A DNA stretch of 11,749 bases, taken from the NCBI GenBank assembly GCA_903906615.1, contig CAIVKT010000574.1, positions 1 through 11,749 of the forward strand. The letters run 5' to 3'. Positions 1 through 6,300 of the stretch are shown piece after piece. The stretch comes from an uncultured Bacteroidota bacterium. GTDB lineage: Bacteria > Bacteroidota > Bacteroidia > Chitinophagales > Chitinophagaceae. A model generated the notes under the pieces. That model was not told the origin of the DNA, did not search any database, and saw nothing but the letters and a program-made list of their open reading frames with translations. Numbering within the stretch: the first letter of the stretch is position 1; the number at the start of each line of letters is the position of its first letter. The translations under genes were made by a program, and so were the position numbers.

Positions 1-261
1 AACCTGGAATACTGCGATACCATCACCGAAACAAAAAAGAAAGTAGTGGAGACATTAGACGTAGTGGCGGCGCACCTGGGCAATACGCGCAGCGTGTGCA
101 AAAAATACTACGTTCACCCGGTAGTGGTAGACCATTATACCAATAAGACCTTAGACAGGTATGTATGTAAAAGCCCTGATACGGATGGATGCTACTCTAT
201 TGGCGAGCAAACACTCATGAGGATATTAGACGACATAAAAGTGGCTGTGATAGCCGCATAA
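1..261 (+). CDS. DNA topoisomerase IB, C-terminal fragment (cut by window edge)
   Basis: Only the last 86 codons are present; the reading frame is open from base 1 to the TAA at 259-261. The family is the poxvirus/bacterial-type topoisomerase IB, which relaxes supercoils by nicking one strand through a 3'-phosphotyrosyl intermediate. What shows it is the motif LGNTRSVCKKYYVHP followed by a short tail. In bacterial members the same place reads roughly LGNTPAVCRKSYIHP, and its tyrosine is the catalytic nucleophile. By that alignment the nucleophile here is the second tyrosine of KKYYVHP (codon 109-111). The upstream basic helix (ETKKKVVETLDVVAAHLGNT) also fits the family. The catalytic Arg/Lys residues and the N-terminal domain lie outside the window, so intactness cannot be judged. 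An internal GTG at 46 is not a plausible start because conserved sequence continues upstream of it. The identification rests on motif recall, not on a search. Confidence 0.85.
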   Translation, partial: NLEYCDTITETKKKVVETLDVVAAHLGNTRSVCKKYYVHPVVVDHYTNKTLDRYVCKSPDTDGCYSIGEQTLMRILDDIKVAVIAA

Positions 262-271
262 GAAAAACCCC

Positions 272-312
272 AAAGCCCTCCCGCAGAAAAAGCGGGACCA
301 TGTGCCGGGCTT
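272..312 (+). terminator. Nested inverted repeat after topoisomerase gene, possible weak terminator
   Basis: An outer arm AAGCCC (273-278) pairs with GGGCTT (307-312), and an inner arm CCCGC (280-284) pairs with GCGGG (292-296). It begins 11 bases after the topoisomerase stop codon. No T-run follows, so it may slow or process the transcript and leave readthrough into the gene at 334. Position and pairing are seen; the role is inferred. Confidence 0.35.
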
Positions 313-333
313 CCCATTAAAACTTCCAAAGAT

Positions 334-807
334 ATGAAAAGGAACAAACCAATGAGCGCATTAAAGACAATAGACACCGGTATAGGCGTGGGCCTGATAG
401 CCGGGATGGCCGGCACCGTAGCCATAACCGTAAGCCAGATGATAGAAATGCGGATCACTAACCGCAAGGCGGGACTGGGACCCGCAAATGCCGTAGGCAA
501 AACGCTGAAGATAGAAGCCAAGCCGGGCAGCAAGCACATATTTTCTACGGAAATACATTGGGTATATGGCACACTATGGGGTGCGCTGCGTGGGTTGCTT
601 GGTGTAGCGGGCGCAGGCAGCCTTACGGCATCTGCTGCACACTTTACCGCTGTTACCACTGCGGGAATGGCGATGGCACCATTAGAAGGCCAGCCACCAG
701 TAACCGAATGGAACGCCAAAGAAGTAGCCATAGACCTACTGCACCATGCCGTATATGCGGCTGTTGTAGGCTGTGTGTTTGATGCGATCTATAAGAGCAG
801 GGATTAG
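334..807 (+). CDS. Small predicted membrane protein of unknown function
   Basis: I do not recognise this 157-residue protein with confidence. It has hydrophobic, Gly/Ala-rich stretches at about residues 16-37, 74-115 and 131-152, which suggests two to four membrane passes and no cleavable signal peptide. A notable patch is HWVYGTLWGALRGLL (about residues 75-89). The HWxYGTxWG pattern with an early glycine-rich helix loosely recalls YagU/DUF1440-like small inner-membrane proteins, but that is only an impression. The start is uncertain. ATG 334 has no clear ribosome site, whereas ATG 352 (MSALKT, 151 residues) is preceded by AAAAGGA with an 8-base gap, so the shorter form is quite possible. The gene follows the topoisomerase in the same direction after 72 bases, separated by a hairpin. 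A long ORF on the opposite strand (192-731) overlaps it and is taken to be a shadow. No regulation is visible. Confidence 0.65.
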   Translation: MKRNKPMSALKTIDTGIGVGLIAGMAGTVAITVSQMIEMRITNRKAGLGPANAVGKTLKIEAKPGSKHIFSTEIHWVYGTLWGALRGLLGVAGAGSLTASAAHFTAVTTAGMAMAPLEGQPPVTEWNAKEVAIDLLHHAVYAAVVGCVFDAIYKSRD

Positions 808-813
808 GAATGA

Positions 814-867
814 CTCAATGGCTTAATTGCTCAATGGCTCAATGACTCAATGGCTCAATGCTTAATG
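814..867. repeat. Tandem octamer array (CTCAATGR)
   Basis: Units of eight bases start at 814, 822, 830, 838, 846 and 854. They read CTCAATGG, CTTAATTG, CTCAATGG, CTCAATGA, CTCAATGG and CTCAATG, followed by one out-of-step CTTAATG at 861. The array begins seven bases after the stop codon of the gene at 334. It lies in non-coding DNA, so a change in copy number would not shift any recognised frame. Confidence 0.85.
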
Positions 868-884
868 CGAGTATTCATGCGGAA

Positions 885-1032
885 TCCTCATTTCCAACGA
901 GGACCAAACGTGGGACTATGCGCGAGGGAAGATACGTGAACTTAATTTTTCCCTACGCGAGCCGTAGAGTCCTCCGCCGAAGGAGCGGAGAGACCCTACG
1001 GAAACACTCAAAGATTATTCTCACGAAAGAAT
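885..1032. other. Chain of four hairpins in non-coding DNA; candidate structured RNA or decayed repeat element
   Basis: Four inverted repeats follow each other closely. The first is TCCTC/GAGGA (885-889 with 899-903). The second is CGCGAGGGAA (921-930) with TTCCCTACGCG (949-959), one bulged base. The third is CCGTAG.GTC.CTCCGC (962-977) with GCGGAG.GAC.CTACGG (985-1001), 15 pairs around a 7-base loop. The fourth is ATTCT/AGAAT (1017-1021 with 1028-1032). No long or convincing ORF explains them; an 84-codon ORF crosses the region but looks like repeat sequence read as protein. The structure could be an RNA, a remnant of an interspersed palindromic element, or both. I cannot name a known family. 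In the wider gap 808-1344, bases 1099-1286 show nothing I can identify. Confidence 0.55.
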
Positions 1033-1098
1033 GTCACCCCTTCGGGGCTTGTCCGTGTTTTCCAATGTGTTCTATAATAATGTCACCCCTTCGGGGCT
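1030..1098. repeat. Two direct copies of a 20-mer with a C(UUCG)G-capped hairpin
   Basis: The 20-mer AATGTCACCCCTTCGGGGCT occurs at 1030-1049 and again at 1079-1098, start to start 49 bases. Each copy holds CCCCTTCGGGG, which in RNA would form a short stem closed by the very stable C(UUCG)G tetraloop. Similar short palindromic sequences are scattered between genes in many Bacteroidota genomes, to my knowledge, so this is probably an interspersed repeat present elsewhere on the chromosome. The intervening 29 bases are not repeated. Confidence 0.85.
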
Positions 1099-1286
1099 CA
1101 CCCTCATTTTAAAGTCAGAGATTACCGCTATGGGGCATATCATGAGGAGTGAAATGCAGAAGATATGCGTGTACGCGGCAGCCTTAACAGGCTATGCCTA
1201 TCGGCAGGTAAAACGGGGAGTTTACTCATATCTTGTTTGTGTTTGTCCTTCTCTTGAGTAGCAAACAGACCTGATAACCCTACTCC

Positions 1287-1328
1287 ATAAAACAAAGGCC
1301 CTCTCTTTCGAGATGGCCTTTGTTTTAT
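1287..1328 (-). terminator. Strong intrinsic terminator for the OmpA transcript, two-way
   Basis: ATAAAACAAAGGCC (1287-1300) pairs perfectly with GGCCTTTGTTTTAT (1315-1328), 14 pairs. The stem is extended inside by TCTC/GAGA around a TTTC loop after one mismatch. It lies 16 bases past the OmpA stop codon. The A-rich and T-rich stem ends make it symmetric, so it can act on both strands and would also stop any transcript coming rightward from the gene at 334. Confidence 0.9.
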
Positions 1329-1344
1329 AATCAACCTTCAATTA

Positions 1345-3285
1345 TTATTTATCTATTGGGGTCATTACAGCCCTCCTGTTCTTGGCGCGGCCTTCTTCTG
1401 TTTTGTTGCTGGCTGCGGGTTCTTTTTTACCATGGCCTACTACCTTGATGTGCTTAGGATCTACTCCTTTTTTCTTCAGGTAGGTCTTTACTGCTATAGC
1501 ACGCCTTACAGAAAGCTTCTGGTTGTATTTCTGTGAGCCTATGGCATCGGTATAACCATCAACCCTGATGTACATATCTCTGTGTTCGTCCATTTCCTTA
1601 GATGCTTCATCAAGGGTAGGATAAGAGGATGTATGCAGCGTAGCCTTATTAAAATTGAATAATAGCGGCGTGCTGATGTCCACCTTTTCTTCTACTACAG
1701 GCGGGGCTGGTGGCGGTGGTGGTGGCGGAGCTGTAAGCGTAATATCATTAGCCTTAGCAGTGCAATTGCTTACACTCACCATAATGTTACTGTAAGTACC
1801 AGCGCAGAGGCCGCTCATGGTTACCGAGCCATTATTATCTACCATACTGCCATATGGGCTTTGCGCTACACCATTGAGGTTATAAGACACTGTAACCTGC
1901 TTGTTGGCAAACAGACCGGATAAGGTAATGCTGCCGTCGCAAGTGCCGTTAGCTGAGGGATTGCTGCTGTTTTGATTAGACACAGCCAATACAGGGTCAG
2001 AGAGTGTTACTGCTGCCGTCATTGCCCTCTTCCTGCGCACAGTGGCTACAATATCTGTATAGTTACCGGCGCAAAGGCCGCCGAGGCGCACCACTCCATT
2101 ACCATCAACGGTAGTTGCAGTCGCGGGCTGTGCGTTACCATTCTTATTGTAATTGACAGCCACATTTTCACCCGGCATAAGGCCATGCAATACCAGTGAG
2201 CCGTCACATGCGCCACAGGCGGAAGGATTGCTCTGATCTACAGAAGTGATGACCGGAGGCGTATGCTTGCCACCGAGGAAGAAACGCAGGCCTACATTTA
2301 CACCGTAAGACTGGTTGTTGGCTTTTGTTACTGAATTGGTAACGGAGCTATAATCGCCGTTATAAGAGGTGAGTTGGTAGTTGCTATTGGCATTATTGGT
2401 GAACGGCTGGAAGATATAGTAACCACCGAGGTTGAGGGCCACATGATCCGAGAAGAAATAATTGACAGACGGCTGAAAAATAAAGCCCACAGAACCTGTA
2501 GCATACGAAGAAGAGCCGCTGGTGCTGTTTGGTTTGCGGCCAAGGGCAACATTGTATCCTTCTGCTTGCTTCTGTACAAAGTACGCATTCACATCGCCAT
2601 TCTGATTGTTCTTAATATACTGTGCTTTAGTGATGAGAAAATCACCGTCGGCAGGTACAGGCGAATTGTCGTAGACTGCTGTTGATGTACCATCGCCATT
2701 AGGATTCAATTTGTATATGGCCTCATAGTCAAATGCGGCATTGGTGTTATAGCCATTCTTCATTTGCAGATTGAAAAGCGCACCCGCATCAGCAGCAAAG
2801 CCCCAATGCTTTGAAAAGCGCGCCTTGTACTTCAACACCAGCGGGATGTTGAAGTTATCAATGGTCATCTTTTCATTGATGTTATTGCCTGTTACCAGTT
2901 GCCTGAAGATGTTGCCGTTGGCATCCGTTGACTGGTATTCCACATGGAAGTTATCCAGTGTGGTGTTCCCCATTTCGCGGAGGTACAGAACGCCCGTACC
3001 TATACCCCAGTGACGGTTGTGGCCAAAGAAGAAACCGAGTTGGGCGTCTCCGCCAAATGCAGCGCCGTTATCAAAGCCCAGCTTGCCTGTATTGGTGTTC
3101 ACGCTGTTGAGGTAATTACCGGCAGTATTGGCAGCGGTAAATGTTTGTGTAACGCCGCCACCCAGGAAGTTGACATCTATTACCCAGCGGGACAGGCTGC
3201 TGTCTCTTGCGTAAGTGTGTTTCTGGTCTTGCGCAGTGGCCGATAATGCGGCAAAGCCTGCTATAAACAATAATATTCTTTTCAT
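1345..3285 (-). CDS. OmpA-family outer-membrane protein with two SprB-like repeats
   Basis: 646 residues. Residues 1-19 form a signal peptide (MKRILLFIAGFAALSATAQ). Residues 30-340 look like an outer-membrane beta-barrel, with alternating aromatic/glycine strands ending in GLRFFLGGK. Residues 344-429 and 434-518 are two related repeats of about 86 residues with the signatures NPSAxGxCDGS, GL, NG and GLCAGxYxNI, as in repeat regions of Bacteroidota gliding/adhesin proteins. A proline linker (PPPPPPPAPP, about 520-529) leads to an OmpA C-terminal domain (about 533-646). There, D580 and R595 (in VDGYTD and LSVRRA) match by spacing the Asp/Arg pair that binds the diaminopimelate of peptidoglycan in OmpA proteins. 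Expected role: anchor the outer membrane to peptidoglycan. The gene starts 24 bases after the large T9SS gene stops and has no visible promoter, so co-transcription is likely; the terminator at 1287-1328 ends the unit. Barrel strand count and partner protein are unknown. Confidence 0.85.
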   Translation of the reverse strand: MKRILLFIAGFAALSATAQDQKHTYARDSSLSRWVIDVNFLGGGVTQTFTAANTAGNYLNSVNTNTGKLGFDNGAAFGGDAQLGFFFGHNRHWGIGTGVLYLREMGNTTLDNFHVEYQSTDANGNIFRQLVTGNNINEKMTIDNFNIPLVLKYKARFSKHWGFAADAGALFNLQMKNGYNTNAAFDYEAIYKLNPNGDGTSTAVYDNSPVPADGDFLITKAQYIKNNQNGDVNAYFVQKQAEGYNVALGRKPNSTSGSSSYATGSVGFIFQPSVNYFFSDHVALNLGGYYIFQPFTNNANSNYQLTSYNGDYSSVTNSVTKANNQSYGVNVGLRFFLGGKHTPPVITSVDQSNPSACGACDGSLVLHGLMPGENVAVNYNKNGNAQPATATTVDGNGVVRLGGLCAGNYTDIVATVRRKRAMTAAVTLSDPVLAVSNQNSSNPSANGTCDGSITLSGLFANKQVTVSYNLNGVAQSPYGSMVDNNGSVTMSGLCAGTYSNIMVSVSNCTAKANDITLTAPPPPPPPAPPVVEEKVDISTPLLFNFNKATLHTSSYPTLDEASKEMDEHRDMYIRVDGYTDAIGSQKYNQKLSVRRAIAVKTYLKKKGVDPKHIKVVGHGKKEPAASNKTEEGRAKNRRAVMTPIDK

Positions 3286-3309
3286 CGTTATGATTTTAAA
3301 ATGAGTTAA

Positions 3310-6300
3310 TTAGTTTTTGATCACCCTTGTTGTTGCTAATTTGATGCCGTCCCTGTAGGTGTTGAGGAGATAGATACCTGTTGGCAGTTGCGCCATGCTC
3401 ACCTGTGCCTTGTTATCGGTAAGTGCGGCAGTTGCCACTTTCTGTCCTACCATATTCACGAGTTCTACAGTGATGTTACCGGTTTCAGTGGTGTTAACTT
3501 CCACCGTTACGTTATCATGCGCAGGGTTAGGATATACAGATATATTTGTGGCAGCTACCTTCATGGTTGCATTAGCAGGCTTTTCGTAATAAGCCTTTTG
3601 TGTGCAGCCATTGTGCGTTACCATTACCCAATACTTATTATTTACATTATCGGGAGTGCTATCTACATAATCCTGGTTGATCTCCCCTGTTAGTATCGTT
3701 GGCGCAAGTGTGCTGGCATCATCATAACCCCACTGGTAAGCCTCTTCATCATTTTGGAGGCACACAAACGAGTGATTAAAATAAGTAACCACTGCGGGCG
3801 CATCAGCATCTGTTGTACCTACATTTACTGTATCCATAACTGTTCCTTTGCAGCCTGTGCTTGCAGCCATTGTTGTGAGCACCACCACTGCCTGGCCTGG
3901 TGTTTTAAAATTAACCAGCGCATATTGCATGGTGCTACCCGTATCTGATATAGCGGCGTTAACAGCGCTCCAGGTATAGGTAATGCCTACAGGAGGAGGT
4001 ACTGATGCACCAAAGTTCTGGAAGTAAGTAAGGTCGCACAGTGATGATGGTGTTTTAACACTTATAGTTGGCACAGGCGCGCTTGGGTTTACAGCTACAT
4101 CCACATCTTCCGTATTGGAACAGCCATTGGCTGTGAGGGTGTAGACGTAAACGACATTAATGGTGCCTGTAGTATTGTTATCCAGCGTTTCTAAGATGGT
4201 GTCGGTCCCCGATCCGGTAGCAGGTGTAATATTGGTTACAGCTGCACGTGTCCAGGTAAACGCAGTACCAGTGGTAGCGCTTGTCGGCGTATATTTAAAT
4301 GGCGCGCCGTTACATACCGCAAGGCGGGCAAGGTCGCTGTTCAATACCGGTTTCGGATTTACGGCCACTGTTACATCCTGTGTATTCATACAGCCGTTTT
4401 CATTGAGCGTGTATACATAGGTCACTGTTATTGGATTGGTGGTAAAGTTGTACAGGTATTCGCTAGCGGTATCGGTACCGGCAGCGGCTGTGTCGCCTAT
4501 ACCCAGTATAAAAGGACGCACCCATGTAAGCACCACACCATCACTGCTGGAAGTAGGTATGTACGTAAATAATGTACTATCACATATTGCAGGAGGTGTG
4601 AGCGTGCTGCTCAGTACAGGGCGGGAGTTAACGGTAACGTTCACCGTTTGCATGTTGGTGCAACTGTTAGCGCTCAATGTAACCACATAGCTAACCGTAA
4701 TAGGATCAGGCGTAGTATTCACCAACACCTCATTGATATTACCTGTGTCACTTACCGCGGTATCGCTAATGCCTGTTACGGCAGCACGCGTCCAGCTGTA
4801 GGTAGTGCCTGCTGTACCGCTGGCAAATGTATAAGAGAACAATGTGCTGTCGCAAACAGATGCAACCATCGGGCTGCTGAGCATAGGTGTGGGGTTAACC
4901 GTAACCATGATGTCCTGCATATTAGAACAGCCGTTAGCCGTTAATGTATAAGTGTATGTAGCCACAGACGGATTGGCAACAATATTATCCAGGTACTCGC
5001 TTATGGTATCCGTACCTGTTGCAGGTGCATTGCCGATACCAAGATCAAATGAGCGGCTCCAGGTATAAGTGACACCGGCAGTAGCGCTTGCGGGGGCGTA
5101 CATAAATAATGTGCTGTCGCATATAGCAAAGGGACCAACCATGCTGCTCAATACCGGCTTTGGAAATACGGTGAGCAATATGGCCTGTGTGTTGCTGCAA
5201 CCGTTGATCGATATAGTATCTATATAAGTAACAACAACGGGATCAGTAGTAGTGTTCACAAGAGTTTCATTGATCGTATCTACACCGCTAGCTGTGGAAT
5301 TCATGATACCCACGACAGCCGCACGGCTCCATGTAAATGTAGCACCGGTTGTAGTGCTCATAGGTACATAAGTGAATGTAGCGCTATCGCAAATTGATGA
5401 CGGAGCAAGCGAGGAAGTAAGCACCGGCCTTGGATTTACGGTCACCATCATTTCCTGTGTATTCATACAGCCATTGGCAGTAAGTGTATCTACATAGAGT
5501 ACAGTTACGGGTGCAGTAGTGGTATCAATGAGTATCTCGTTGATGGGGTTGCCACCGCTGGCCGTTGCATTACTGATGCCGGGTTCGGCATTGCGGCTCC
5601 ACGCAAATGTAGTGCCGGTCGTGGGGCTGGTGAGCATATAATTAAATACCGTGCTGTCGCATATATTGGTAGCAGGCCCAATAACACTAAGCATAGGTGT
5701 CGGGTTCACGGTGATCATAAATGTTTGTGGTGCGCCTGTGCAGCCATTGGCCATAGGCGTAACTGTAATAGTATCAATCCTTTGCTGCGAAGTAATGTTA
5801 CGCGCCATAAATGAATCAATATTACCGGAGCCGGTATCTGCAAGGCCGATGCTGGAGTCTGTGCTGGTCCAGTTAAACACTGTACCACCTACAAATCCTA
5901 TAAAATCAATTTCAGGCACAATAGCATTGTTACATACGGCCTGGCTGGTGACAGGCGATACAACCGGGGTTGCATTTACTGTTACAATAACGGTAGTAGT
6001 GGTAATAGCTATACCATCGGTCAATGACACTTTAAAGCTGTCTAAACCGCTATAGCCTCCGTCGGGCGTATAATGAAGGCCAACAGGCATGAGTGTATCA
6101 CCCGTGGAGGTGAGTGTATCATTGAAACCGGTAAGCGCTCCGTGCGTAGGCATTTGGTTTACCGACCATATTTCTCTTTGTGCCACATCTGAATCTATAG
6201 CAGAAAGTATAGTGTCTATACTTATGGTACTTGCATCCTGGCAGATAGCTAAATGCTGCGTGTTGCCATAAATGAAGCCGGGAGGATTATCGGCAGTGAG

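Noticed and set aside
192..731. A 179-codon ORF on the minus strand opposite the small membrane protein gene
   Set aside because: It overlaps almost fully with the plus-strand ORF, has no recognisable domain, and its frame is open mainly because of the codon pattern of the opposite gene. The plus-strand product has better membrane-protein character and follows the direction of its neighbour.
814..1098. A possible CRISPR array from the repeated octamers and 20-mers
   Set aside because: The units are too short or only two in number, there are no spacers of uniform length, and no cas genes are nearby.
858..1112. An 84-codon plus-strand ORF, and a 76-codon ORF at 1031-1261
   Set aside because: Both run through hairpins and the twin 20-mers, so their sequence is dictated by repeats. 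They have no ribosome site and no recognisable protein features.
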